Below are positions 8,566 to 17,953 of a DNA stretch of 64,000 nt, piece after piece. Every line of letters begins with the position of its first letter. Within the stretch, counting starts at the first letter, position 1. The translations under genes and the position numbers were made by a program. Under the pieces are notes generated by a model. It saw only the letters and a program-made list of their open reading frames with translations. It was not told the DNA's origin and made no database searches. Source of the stretch: Phytobacter palmae (GTDB lineage: Bacteria; Pseudomonadota; Gammaproteobacteria; Enterobacterales; Enterobacteriaceae); assembly GCA_900112785.1 (NCBI GenBank), contig FONB01000003.1, forward strand, positions 186,001 to 250,000. The letters are read 5' to 3'.

Positions 8566-9351
8566 TTAAAATGTACGAACTCGATTAAGAAAGCAAAATG
8601 CGGCATGGGCCGCCATTTGGCGTGAAGGGGAGTTATCATTATCAGAAATGAATTGTTTGTAATGCGGTTGCAACGAAGACTCTAAAGCTGTGGCGAGATG
8701 TCGCCAGGAAATACAGGGAACATCCTCTGGTTTGAAATCTAAGCCACAGGTTAGCGGTTTTCCGCCACGAGGCGTTAAAAATATTACGGCCCAAGGACGT
8801 GACAATGCACGTAATTTTGCATCAGAACAGTATCGGGCGACTTGTTCTGGCTGTTCATACGCATCAATTTTCACCTCTATAAGCAGGAAAAAATTATCCG
8901 CATTGATTTCTACATCAACACGATTGGTATTATCGGCAGTAGGATTAGTTTCAACCCGCACCCGACAATAGTGAAGGTAATCTTCAGGGATATCATTTCT
9001 GCTGTGTCGTATTGCCTGCAGGAATGCCTGTAAAGGTAGTCTCCCGAAACCATGAGTCCCCTCGGGATCAAGAAGCCAGGCAAGAACAGCTGTGTTACGA
9101 ACTTCTTTACGCCCAAGGCCTGCTACTTCCCAGGGATCAAAAGATAAAGATCGATGCTGAACAACTTTCAGTGCTTCAGAGATCAGGCTGAAGAACTCGG
9201 TTAGCTGAGATGCATCAATATTTTTTTTATCTTTTTCTCTGGCCCACTCCAATTTTTTTGGCCATTGGTGAAAAAATTCCGGTAGCAACTCAACCAGTGA
9301 AGAATTGTCATGTTCCATTAGATGCCAGCTCAAAAAAGACGAATTGTTCAT
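8566..9351 (-). CDS. PD-(D/E)XK nuclease superfamily protein
   Basis: This 261-aa protein contains the core pattern NRVDVEINADNFFLLIEVKIDA (from about residue 147) followed by YEQPEQVARY. Asp in RVDVEI, then the Glu-Val-Lys triad strand, then a Gln helix is the layout of the PDDEXK_4 group (PF14281). The catalytic Asp, Glu and Lys all seem present. A four-base ATGA overlap with the upstream 615-aa gene couples the two. Nucleases of this group occur in phage defence islands, but the specific role next to a complete HsdR, which has its own nuclease, is unknown. It could be an effector triggered by the YaaW-like partner. Confidence 0.8.
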   Translation of the reverse strand: MNNSSFLSWHLMEHDNSSLVELLPEFFHQWPKKLEWAREKDKKNIDASQLTEFFSLISEALKVVQHRSLSFDPWEVAGLGRKEVRNTAVLAWLLDPEGTHGFGRLPLQAFLQAIRHSRNDIPEDYLHYCRVRVETNPTADNTNRVDVEINADNFFLLIEVKIDAYEQPEQVARYCSDAKLRALSRPWAVIFLTPRGGKPLTCGLDFKPEDVPCISWRHLATALESSLQPHYKQFISDNDNSPSRQMAAHAAFCFLNRVRTF

Positions 9352-11195
9352 ATTAGCGGCAATTCAAAACACTTCATCGGTTTCCCATTCTGCATTTCTA
9401 CCAATAACCGTGCAGATTGCGGTTGCTCTGCCAACAATCCCTGTTGGAATTGCCCGAACGATAAATGGGCTTCTTCAATAGCCATCTTTTGCTGCATTAG
9501 AGTCGTTGTCGCCCATTTCCGCAGCAACACTTTGTTGGCGTTTGTCGTATTACTCTGTTCCGCCAATGCACTAATGCTTTGTATCCTTTGCTGTAATTGA
9601 CGTTCAACGTTTTCAATCACACTGTCGAACTCCTGATAGGTATCTGCGATGGTTTTATGGCGGTGCCTGACGAGTGTTGTGTTACCTTCGGCATGAGTCA
9701 AAAGATGTAACGCTTGCGCACGAACCTTCATTGCCAGGTCCCATTCATGGATTCGCTCATCGAGGATCTTTTGTTGGGTTTGGATCTTATTCGTAATCTC
9801 CGTACTGCCAAAGAGCCCACGGTCTTTAAGTGCAGCCACTTTGTCACCAGCAGCAGTAATATCAGTCAGTAAGTGTGCCTGCAGGGCGGAGAACTGGACT
9901 TCAATATCCTCCAGTTTTTGGCGTATTGCTGGCGAACATTGCTCCTCAATAACCACGGGAGTAATTTGCTGCAAATACTGTATGGCCCCAATGATCTCTG
10001 ACTTGCGCGCGTTATTCTGGAATGCAGAAACTTCACGCACCGCCTCAACAATTTCCGTCAATTTTTTACTGATATCAGCCAGGTGCTTTTGCGCTAGCAC
10101 GGCAGAAGCAATATTCAACAACATTCCGGCGTTAACAAGCTGATTGAGTTTGTCAGGATTCAGCAGAACGGCGTGTTCTTTAATCCCTTTTTCTCCCAAG
10201 CTAAATCCCCGAAAACCTGGGCCATCTTTTACACTCGCCAGAGGACCATTAATAATGACTTCCATATATTGATGGCTGGCAACATGTGCAGAGGTAGCCA
10301 GTGAGGGCAAGGTTTGCAACAGCGGGCTCAGACGTGAAATACCTGTAATATCCTGCTCCTGCATCGCCCCCGTGTTGATACTCTCCGAAGGTGGAATTGT
10401 TGCAACCGTAAGCGCAGGTTGGTGAATATCATGCCCAAAACCCCAGCGTTGATCGTATGTGAGAGCAGGCACCGTGGCGGGTGATGGCTGGGTGGCAAGC
10501 CGGAACTGGCGGGAGTTTTTTAAGCGAATCCAGGCAATTTGCACCACGCAAGGCAGTGTCACTCGAAACGCGGGGTTTGAGATATCATAGGCCGTATACA
10601 AGCCGGTAATAGCTAGGCCAACTGGCCCTGTTAATACACCCAACACACGCCCGATGCCAAGCCCTGCAATTAAAGGTAGCACTTTGCCTGCTGTCGTTTG
10701 AGCAAGGCCATTGGCAACTAATGCCGCTTTCTGCCAGACGGGGATGTCCAGACTGACAGAGGCGCTAATGCCCATACCACGCAGAATCTGGCGGCGCTCA
10801 TCATCCGACATTTTTTTCCATGATGAGGTAAAGACACAGTCAATAATCAGCGCTTCTTTTTCTTCTACCGATGCAGCGGCCTGAACCTTCATCTTCAGAT
10901 GGCTGGCAACGTCATCTACAATTTCGCTGTAGCTGACGCCATTGCGACGAAACAGATTCACGAACGTATTACCACCGAAATGCTGTAACTCCCGTACAAG
11001 CAGGCGCAGAGTTTCTTCATCAGGTATATCCTGGTGTTTGGCGTCCTGTAATACGGCCTTTACGCTGTCTGACATGGAAAAACCAAACTTACCGGTGTTA
11101 GTGACGTAATCGATCAGCAGATCTATATCGCCTTTATCTGCGTTCAACAGCAGTTGAACCAGCGCTTCATCACCCTGGATATCTATCTCACTCAT
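9348..11195 (-). CDS. YaaW/UPF0174-like (DUF3944) protein with long coiled-coil C-terminus
   Basis: This is a 615-aa protein. Residues 1-160 match the YaaW/UPF0174 pattern: LLIDYVTNTGKFGFS, then RELQHFGGNTFVNLFR, then SWKKMSDDERRQIL. Around 168-205 is a glycine-rich hydrophobic stretch (LPLIAGLGIGRVLGVLTG) that could enter a membrane. Residues 300-345 hold a small strand region (EVIINGPLASV), and about 360-600 is largely helical and likely coiled coil. E. coli YaaW is much shorter, so this is an extended form. It starts 35 bp after hsdR and overlaps the nuclease gene by four bases. The domain order resembles a membrane-linked sensor or scaffold, but no activity is established. Confidence 0.75.
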   Translation of the reverse strand: MSEIDIQGDEALVQLLLNADKGDIDLLIDYVTNTGKFGFSMSDSVKAVLQDAKHQDIPDEETLRLLVRELQHFGGNTFVNLFRRNGVSYSEIVDDVASHLKMKVQAAASVEEKEALIIDCVFTSSWKKMSDDERRQILRGMGISASVSLDIPVWQKAALVANGLAQTTAGKVLPLIAGLGIGRVLGVLTGPVGLAITGLYTAYDISNPAFRVTLPCVVQIAWIRLKNSRQFRLATQPSPATVPALTYDQRWGFGHDIHQPALTVATIPPSESINTGAMQEQDITGISRLSPLLQTLPSLATSAHVASHQYMEVIINGPLASVKDGPGFRGFSLGEKGIKEHAVLLNPDKLNQLVNAGMLLNIASAVLAQKHLADISKKLTEIVEAVREVSAFQNNARKSEIIGAIQYLQQITPVVIEEQCSPAIRQKLEDIEVQFSALQAHLLTDITAAGDKVAALKDRGLFGSTEITNKIQTQQKILDERIHEWDLAMKVRAQALHLLTHAEGNTTLVRHRHKTIADTYQEFDSVIENVERQLQQRIQSISALAEQSNTTNANKVLLRKWATTTLMQQKMAIEEAHLSFGQFQQGLLAEQPQSARLLVEMQNGKPMKCFELPLI

Positions 11196-11230
11196 GAAAA
11201 TACCTCTGCCATATTCATCACCAAAATCTA

Positions 11231-14146
11231 TTAAAACCCGCGCATCCCATTGATAAATGTTTCAATCACATCACGCACACGGTCGTAGACACGTGCCCGC
11301 ACGTTCTTGCGTTCCAGAATCTTTGGCGTCCAGGTAAGCGTTTCCGCCACTTCATCCTCTCGCGGCATCACGTCGGTAAAGAGGTAGTTGTCCAGTAAGC
11401 CGGTTAGTTTGATGGAATCAAGTCGCTCTTCGCTGCACAAGGCTGCCAGCGCCTTACCTTTTTCCTGTTCGACATAGGCTTCAAACACCTGAGTGATATC
11501 TTCGTCATGCGAGGCATGCAGCAGGCTTTTTTCAATAAAGTTATCGATAAGCTCACGTTTACTGCGCAGCGTGACGTCGCTGTCGACAATATCCATGATC
11601 TTTTTCTTCTGCTCCTGCTGTTCTTTTGGCGGCATCGCCTGAATGCCAGCCAATAGACGCAAAATGTAGCCGACGTTAATTTCGTCGCGATGAATCAACG
11701 AGACTTCAAAATCCACGTCTTCAAGAATCGAGACTTTCTCCTTGCTGGAGTGCTTTTTCACCTTGTCGTGAATATCGAGGTATTTACTGGTGAAATCCGC
11801 AAGTGTCTGGTCCGAAAGCGGTTTCGCCGCATCTTCAAAATCGGCAAAGCTTTCGAGGATGTTTTTTAAACGCATCACATCACGAAACGCCGTTACGAAT
11901 GCCAGTTGCGCTTCTTCATCCGGTAAATCGTCCACGCTTTCCACCGTTGGCGTCAGCGTTAACAAGCGATCGACAGCGTCCTGATAATCCCCGAAGTACT
12001 CGTCAAAGGGTTTGACTAGCACGGTAGAAGAGGCATCTTTATTTGAGAACAAGGCAATAGCATCGTCGGTGGCTTTCTTCAGATTACGGAAGCAGACGAT
12101 ATTCCCGTGGCTTTTCTTCTCGTTGAGAATGCGGTTAGTGCGGGAAAACGCCTGCACCAAGCCGTGAAAACGCAGGTTTTTATCGACGTACAGTGTGTTC
12201 AGCGCCGGGCTGTCGAAGCCGGTGAGGAACATATTCACCACCAGAAGAATATCGATGCCTTTCTCTTTGGTACGCTGAGCAATATTTTTGTAGTAGTCGT
12301 AGAAGCTCTTTGAATCATTGGCTGAGTAGCTGGTGCCATACAGCTCGTTATAATCCTTGATAAAACTATCCAGATGATCGCGACTCGAGGTATCAACTTT
12401 CGAGCCCTGCGGCAGGCTAATATCCTCTTCATCCAGCAGACCGTTTACCGCCTCTTTATCACTTTTGTCCGCTTCATTGGCGGCATAAGTGAAGATGGTG
12501 GCAATTTTTAATGGCTTGTAGTTGGCATCCGCCGCCTGCAGTACGGCCTGCTTTTCTTTAAAGAGTTTGTAGTAGGTGATCAGCATATCGACTGACCCGA
12601 CGCAGAACATCGCGGTGAACTCGCGATTGCGAGTCTTGGCGTTATGATGGGCAAGGATATAGTCGGTGACTTTGCCTAACCGGATATCGCTTTCCATCAC
12701 CTCTTTGGTGTCGATATCTTCCACATCGATATCGATCTCATTGCTGCTCTCTTTGCGTTTGTAAGTGCCGACATATTCCACGGCAAAGCGCAGAACGTTT
12801 TCATCGCGGATGGCGTCGACAATCACGTATTTATGCAGGCATTTATCGAACAACAGCTCGGTGGTCTGTTTGACCCCATTGGTGATATTGACGTTATCGG
12901 CAAAGATTGGCGTCCCGGTAAAACCAAACAGCTGAGCATTCTCGAAGAAATTCACGATCGCTTTATGCGTATCACCGAACTGACTGCGGTGGCATTCATC
13001 AAAGATAAAGACAATGCGCTCTTTGCGCAGTTGTGCGAGCTGCGCTTTATACCCTTCATGGGTGATGGCGTTATTCAGCTTCTGAATGGTGGTCAGGGTC
13101 AGTTTGGTGCTGCTTTGCTTGAGATGTTTTATCAGCGTACCGGTGTTGTTGGTGGTGTCTACGCTGTCTTTCGCAAAGCCGTTGAACTCTTTCGCCGTCT
13201 GATAATCCAGATCTCGGCGATCGACCACAAAAATGACCCGATCCACTTCTGGCATTTCCATGATCACCTGACTGGCTTTGAACGAGGTCAGCGTTTTACC
13301 GGAGCCGGTGGTGTGCCAGATATAGCCGTTCTCCGGCCGTCCCTGCTTGTGGAGATTGTCCTTCACATGGTGGATCATCGCCTCACAGGCGTAAAACTGA
13401 TAAGGGCGCATCACCATCAGGCACTTACGGGTTTCGTTCAGCACCGTGTAGTGAGTGATCATTTTGGCGATGTGACAGACTTTCAGAAATGCGTCTGTGA
13501 ATTTCTCCAGTGCTTTGAGCGGGTTATTCTTTTCATCGGTCCAGAAGAAGGTCTGCTCAAAATGGTTGGCGCGGTTGTTGGCGTAATATTTGGTATCCAC
13601 GCCGTTGCTAATAATAAAGATCTGCACATACTGGAACAGGCCACTACCGACCCAGAACGCATCCCGATGGTAACGATCGATCTGGTTGAAGGCCTCTTTC
13701 AGCCCCAGGCCGCGACGCTTCAGCTCGATCTGCACCAGCGGCAGGCCGTTGATCAGCAGCGTGACATCGAAGCGGGTTTTGCGCGTATTTTGCTCGGCAT
13801 TGAACTGCTTCACCTGGCTCGTCACCTGAAATTCGTTCTGGCACCATTCCTCTTTATTGATAAAGCTGAGCCACTTCTCGGTGCCATCATCACGCAATAA
13901 CTGGTAGCGATCGCGCAGGATCTTTGCGCGATCGATGACCTCATTGCCTTTTGTCAGGTGCAAGAAAATACGGTTAAATTCGCTATCCGTTAGCGGTGAG
14001 GATTCCAGTCGGTTATGGATTTCAATCTGCTTTCGCAGGTTGGCTTTCATACTGGCTTCATCAGTGACATTTATCCGTTCATAGTGCATGCCAACCAGCT
14101 GTTCCACCAGCTGCGCTTCTAACTCGTATTCGCTTTGCGTTGCCAT
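11231..14146 (-). CDS. hsdR: type I restriction enzyme R subunit
   Basis: This 971-aa motor and nuclease subunit cuts unmodified DNA in complex with HsdM2S. The N-terminal PD-(D/E)XK nuclease shows RFDVTLLINGLPLVQIELKR (about 123-142). The SF2 helicase follows: Walker A HTTGSGKTLTS (about 277-287), the Walker B box DECHRSQFG (about 383-391), FGFTGTPIF and a C-terminal helicase lobe with VVNMFLTGFDSPALN and QAFSRTNR. The C-terminal helical region binds the methylase. Length is close to that of the EcoR124-type (IC) R subunits (about 1000 aa). The gene follows hsdS after about 58 bp. It appears intact. Confidence 0.95.
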   Translation of the reverse strand: MATQSEYELEAQLVEQLVGMHYERINVTDEASMKANLRKQIEIHNRLESSPLTDSEFNRIFLHLTKGNEVIDRAKILRDRYQLLRDDGTEKWLSFINKEEWCQNEFQVTSQVKQFNAEQNTRKTRFDVTLLINGLPLVQIELKRRGLGLKEAFNQIDRYHRDAFWVGSGLFQYVQIFIISNGVDTKYYANNRANHFEQTFFWTDEKNNPLKALEKFTDAFLKVCHIAKMITHYTVLNETRKCLMVMRPYQFYACEAMIHHVKDNLHKQGRPENGYIWHTTGSGKTLTSFKASQVIMEMPEVDRVIFVVDRRDLDYQTAKEFNGFAKDSVDTTNNTGTLIKHLKQSSTKLTLTTIQKLNNAITHEGYKAQLAQLRKERIVFIFDECHRSQFGDTHKAIVNFFENAQLFGFTGTPIFADNVNITNGVKQTTELLFDKCLHKYVIVDAIRDENVLRFAVEYVGTYKRKESSNEIDIDVEDIDTKEVMESDIRLGKVTDYILAHHNAKTRNREFTAMFCVGSVDMLITYYKLFKEKQAVLQAADANYKPLKIATIFTYAANEADKSDKEAVNGLLDEEDISLPQGSKVDTSSRDHLDSFIKDYNELYGTSYSANDSKSFYDYYKNIAQRTKEKGIDILLVVNMFLTGFDSPALNTLYVDKNLRFHGLVQAFSRTNRILNEKKSHGNIVCFRNLKKATDDAIALFSNKDASSTVLVKPFDEYFGDYQDAVDRLLTLTPTVESVDDLPDEEAQLAFVTAFRDVMRLKNILESFADFEDAAKPLSDQTLADFTSKYLDIHDKVKKHSSKEKVSILEDVDFEVSLIHRDEINVGYILRLLAGIQAMPPKEQQEQKKKIMDIVDSDVTLRSKRELIDNFIEKSLLHASHDEDITQVFEAYVEQEKGKALAALCSEERLDSIKLTGLLDNYLFTDVMPREDEVAETLTWTPKILERKNVRARVYDRVRDVIETFINGMRGF

Positions 14147-14204
14147 CAGTGTGTAGTGCCTTTTTTTATTTTGCAGGCCCGGAGTTGGTCGGGCCGGATA
14201 ATTA

Positions 14205-15434
14205 TTATATAAACATTTGCTGGAGCAGGCCCTGCTTCCAGGCTTTTAACTTGTCCAGCTCTGTTTTTTTTGCAGCGATTTTATCGTCTAGAGCAGAAAG
14301 ATAATCCGAAATTTTTATTTGTTCTTTTAGGCTCGGTATTTGCAGTTCTATATCAAAAAAATCATTTACCCCAATATTTAACAAGCCATGATTTCTAGCC
14401 CCTTCTTGGGCAATTTTTTCTATAGATCTATTTTGAAGACCACTCTCGAAGTAATGCTGGTAGAAACTGTTAGATTGATTAGTATTTAATTTGAAACAAA
14501 TATATAAAGTTGACACTACACCTCTATCATAGTTAGTCAACATTTTTATCGCACCCATTGGGTAACCTTGTGAATAGCTCTTATTATACGCAAACTCACC
14601 ATTATTGATCAAATAATAACCAATCACATTTTTAGAAGCTATTTGCTTATTAAAATAAGACATTTGATCAACTAATCCATCTCGACCAGATATGGTTAGA
14701 ATTGTTTGGTTGTTTTCTTTATTTTTTCTTGTTACACGAGTTGCTACGTCTTTTAATTGGCAAGAATTCCACTCAGGAAACTCCTCCCCATTCTCATCCT
14801 TAAACCGCACTCCCTGACTAAAAATCTTCTGCATCATGCCTTTTTTGTACAGGGACAGCAAGTTGTACTGCTTGTTCAGTAACGTGATTTTTTCGTCAAC
14901 AGAGGTCAAAAAATCGGCGATCTTTGTTTGTTCTATTTTATTAGGTACGTAAAATCCAAAATTTTTAATTGTGCTTAAATTGAGTCCAGACTTAGCGCCA
15001 GCATCATTCTGCTGATTTAATATATTATTGTATTTTTTCGTAGATAAAAGATTTGCGATGAACTTGGATGAGACTATAGATAAATCAGGTCTAACTAAAG
15101 CAGTATGTTGATTAATATATGCAGTTCCCAAATCATCTGGAACCCATCCCAGTTTACCCAGTTCCGCGGTAATAGAAATCAAAATATCATGATGCTGCAA
15201 GGCTGTTCGTTTACCTTCATTCGAATTTTCAGGCAAGCGGACAAATTTTAAATCTGACAAGTTCAATGTAATTCCATCTCTTACGAGATTTGTCATGCGA
15301 ATAAATTTATCTCCGCAGTCAGAATAGTACTGTGCCCAATCACGAGAACCACTGGTAATAAATGATGATATTTTACCTAGCGAAGTCTCACTCCATGGAT
15401 CGTTGAACCCCGTAAATCTTAATTTCGGCACCAT
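14205..15434 (-). CDS. hsdS: type I restriction enzyme specificity subunit
   Basis: This 409-aa subunit chooses the bipartite target. TRD1 spans about 1-150 and ends in a conserved helix region (EQTKIADFLTSVDEKITLLN, about 166-185). TRD2 spans about 205-360 and ends in the matching repeat EQIKISDYLSALDDKIAAKK. The paired helices set the spacing between half sites. The ATG at 15434 shares one base with the hsdM stop (TGATG), so translation is coupled. An in-frame GTG one codon earlier is possible. Both TRDs are plainly more AT-rich than hsdM and hsdR, which fits exchange of specificity modules by recombination. The target sequence cannot be predicted by eye. Confidence 0.95.
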   Translation of the reverse strand: MVPKLRFTGFNDPWSETSLGKISSFITSGSRDWAQYYSDCGDKFIRMTNLVRDGITLNLSDLKFVRLPENSNEGKRTALQHHDILISITAELGKLGWVPDDLGTAYINQHTALVRPDLSIVSSKFIANLLSTKKYNNILNQQNDAGAKSGLNLSTIKNFGFYVPNKIEQTKIADFLTSVDEKITLLNKQYNLLSLYKKGMMQKIFSQGVRFKDENGEEFPEWNSCQLKDVATRVTRKNKENNQTILTISGRDGLVDQMSYFNKQIASKNVIGYYLINNGEFAYNKSYSQGYPMGAIKMLTNYDRGVVSTLYICFKLNTNQSNSFYQHYFESGLQNRSIEKIAQEGARNHGLLNIGVNDFFDIELQIPSLKEQIKISDYLSALDDKIAAKKTELDKLKAWKQGLLQQMFI

Positions 15435-17041
15435 CACTTAACGTCCTCCACCACTGTAAACGGTGCTTCAATCCCCAGCTCCTTACAGAACCCAGCAATG
15501 GTCTTATCAATCTCCGCCACTTTCCCTTCCAGCTCGCGGATTTCCTGCGCCACGGCATTGAGGTCAATCTCTTCTTCCGCTTCGAAAGTATCGACATAGC
15601 GCGGGATATTGAGGTTGTAATCGTTGTTGCGGATCTCTTTCAGAGTCGCAATATGACTGTATTTCTCGAGCGCTTTCCAGTCGTTATAGGTATCGGCAAT
15701 CTTGTCGATATGTTCCGGCAACAGGCGGTTCTGAGTTTTCACCTTTTCAAAGTCATTGCTGGCATCGATAAACAGAATACTGTCATTGTGCTTACGGCAC
15801 TTGCGCAGTACCAGTACGCAGGTCGGAATGCTGGTACCGTAGAAAATGTTGGCAGGTAGGCCGATTACTGCATCAATGCAGTTCAGCTTCTCAATCATAA
15901 ACTGACGAATATGGCCTTCCGCTGCGCCACGGAATAAAACCCCATGAGGCAGAACCACTGCCATAGTGCCGTCATCTTCCAGGTGATGAAACATATGCTG
16001 TAAAAACGCCATGTCTGCTTTGCTGGACGGAGCCAGTTTGCCGTACTGGGCAAAGCGGTCATCGTTCATAAACAGCGGGCTGGCGCTCCACTTGGCGGAG
16101 AACGGTGGGTTAGCAACGATGGCGTCAAATTTCAGATGCGTGTGCTGCGGATGCTCTAGCGTATCTTCCTGAATGATTTCAAAATCCGCATAGTGAACCC
16201 CGTGCAGGATCATGTTCATACGCGCCAGGTTGTAGGTGGTACGGTTCATCTCCTGTCCGTAGATTTTACCCACCGACGAGGCTTCACGCTTCACGCGCAA
16301 TAACAAAGAGCCAGAGCCACAGGTCGGGTCATAGACGTTTTTCAGCTTCAACTTGTGGGTGGTGACGATTTTAGCCAACAGGGTGGAAACCGGCTGCGGG
16401 GTATAAAATTCACCGGCTTTCTTACCTGCGCCTGAGGCGAACTGGCCGATCAGGTACTCGTAGGCATCACCCAGAATGTCGGAACTCGCTTCACTCAGGT
16501 TAAAGCTCAGTTTATCGAGTTCCGTGACGACTTTGCCGATCAACTCATTTTTCGCTTTCGCAGTGTTGCCAAGCTTGCTGGAACCTAAATCGAGATCTTC
16601 AAAAAGGTTGCTGAAGTCATCCGCAGAATCAGTGCCCAGCGTGCTCTGTTCAATACTGCGCAGGGTAGTAGCGAGGTCTTCCAGAATAAAGCCGGTGCCT
16701 GTGCCTTTCGGGTCTTTAGCCACACGTTCCGCCATGGTGTGGAACAAATCCGTTGGCGGTAGGAAATAGCCTAAGGTCTTGATACTGTCTTCTTTTACCG
16801 CATCAACGATGTCCTGATATGCCGGATGCTCCGCAGTCAGCTCGTTATACTGAATGCCATCTTCCGCCAGAATTTTGTTCGCGTAAGCAACGAATTTTTC
16901 AGAAAGATATTTGTAGAAAATAAAGCCTAAGCAGTAGTCGCGGAATTCATCGGCATTCATCTTACCACGCAATGTATCGGCGATATTCCACAGGCGGCCT
17001 TGCAGTTCACTTAAATTTTGCGCTTCAATCTGGGGAGACAT
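15434..17041 (-). CDS. hsdM: type I restriction enzyme M subunit, N6-adenine methylase
   Basis: This 535-aa methylase protects host DNA by N6-adenine methylation and forms the core with HsdS. The N-terminal HsdM helical domain starts LWNIADTLRGKMNADEFRDY. The S-adenosylmethionine site shows DPTCGSGSLLLRV (about 239-251), and the catalytic motif IV is NPPF in VANPPFSAKW (about 307-316). The C-terminus is helical and contacts HsdS. Size and motif spelling resemble the type IC family. It follows the half-HsdS gene after 47 bp and overlaps hsdS. Confidence 0.95.
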   Translation of the reverse strand: MSPQIEAQNLSELQGRLWNIADTLRGKMNADEFRDYCLGFIFYKYLSEKFVAYANKILAEDGIQYNELTAEHPAYQDIVDAVKEDSIKTLGYFLPPTDLFHTMAERVAKDPKGTGTGFILEDLATTLRSIEQSTLGTDSADDFSNLFEDLDLGSSKLGNTAKAKNELIGKVVTELDKLSFNLSEASSDILGDAYEYLIGQFASGAGKKAGEFYTPQPVSTLLAKIVTTHKLKLKNVYDPTCGSGSLLLRVKREASSVGKIYGQEMNRTTYNLARMNMILHGVHYADFEIIQEDTLEHPQHTHLKFDAIVANPPFSAKWSASPLFMNDDRFAQYGKLAPSSKADMAFLQHMFHHLEDDGTMAVVLPHGVLFRGAAEGHIRQFMIEKLNCIDAVIGLPANIFYGTSIPTCVLVLRKCRKHNDSILFIDASNDFEKVKTQNRLLPEHIDKIADTYNDWKALEKYSHIATLKEIRNNDYNLNIPRYVDTFEAEEEIDLNAVAQEIRELEGKVAEIDKTIAGFCKELGIEAPFTVVEDVK

Positions 17042-17088
17042 AGTTCTTCCTGTTGTTTTTCTTCGTCACAAAGGGGTGACGTAATAAG

Positions 17089-17661
17089 TCAAATCATACC
17101 ACTGAGCAGGCTCAGGATCTGTTGTTCGCTCAGGGCGGCAATCCGCTGCTGATAAAAGCATTTTTCCCGCGCCGCCAGATAGAGTCCCCCCATCGCTTTT
17201 TGCTGTGCGAGTGACGGGAGGGTGACGGTAAAATTTTTTAGTTCATTAACCGCGATACGCTGTACGACGGTAGAACCCTGGGTGGCTTGGATCCGCTGGC
17301 GTCGCCCTTCAGGGCTTTCATTGAAATGCCAGAGAAACCACGCAGTATCAATCTGGCTGGCATCGACATCCACTTTGACGTAGTTATTACCTAAAATACG
17401 CCCGGCATTGTCGATGCTCACGCGAGCCGCCTTACCATGGATCAGGCTGATTACGACATCTCCTTTCTGCGTAAGCACAACATCCTGATGCGTTTTCACC
17501 CACTGTTCTTTCTCTGCTGACACAAAAGCTGACAGCCAGTCATCGACAAGAAACTGTTCGGTCGCATAGAAACGAAATGCGGGCCCATCTGCACTTTGCT
17601 GGATACGGCTGATGTGCGAGCCTGCCGTAAACGTAGCTATTTCCTTGTAGGTGAGCAGCAT
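17089..17661 (-). CDS. single-TRD HsdS-like protein heading the restriction operon
   Basis: This 190-aa protein looks like half of an HsdS: one target-recognition-like domain (1-150; SHISRIQQSADGPAFRFY, VVISLIHGKAARV, ILGNNYVKVDV) followed by one conserved helix (LPSLAQQKAMGGLYLAAREK). A full HsdS has two of each. It is the first gene of the operon, before hsdM, and the complete hsdS is retained downstream. It could dimerise to give an alternative specificity, mix with HsdS, act as a regulator, or bind DNA on its own. It is intact and well spaced, so it does not look like debris. Confidence 0.8.
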   Translation of the reverse strand: MLLTYKEIATFTAGSHISRIQQSADGPAFRFYATEQFLVDDWLSAFVSAEKEQWVKTHQDVVLTQKGDVVISLIHGKAARVSIDNAGRILGNNYVKVDVDASQIDTAWFLWHFNESPEGRRQRIQATQGSTVVQRIAVNELKNFTVTLPSLAQQKAMGGLYLAAREKCFYQQRIAALSEQQILSLLSGMI

Positions 17662-17953
17662 TCAAACTCCGAATAAAGATAAATTACATATACTTTGTGC
17701 GGTGTAGCATACTCGTGCTGAATAAGTTAAATCAAGTAATTTAAATTTATTACAGTTGCTCATGATCAAATTTTTTCTGGTAAGAATAGCGTTATATAGT
17801 GCTCAGATATCAGGTGAACACTCAAAAAATCATTCATAACTTCAAGTTTTAAAGCATGAGAACCCTAAATGGCTTGCTGATGCTAAATGTTAATGTTATT
17901 GAAATTAATGATTTTTTATTGGCAAAGCAGTCTTTCATTAAAGGATAATGAGA

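Noticed and set aside
12833-13900. 355-aa rightward frame opposite hsdR
   Set aside because: It is a shadow of the hsdR coding strand. The hsdR frame has clear helicase motifs.
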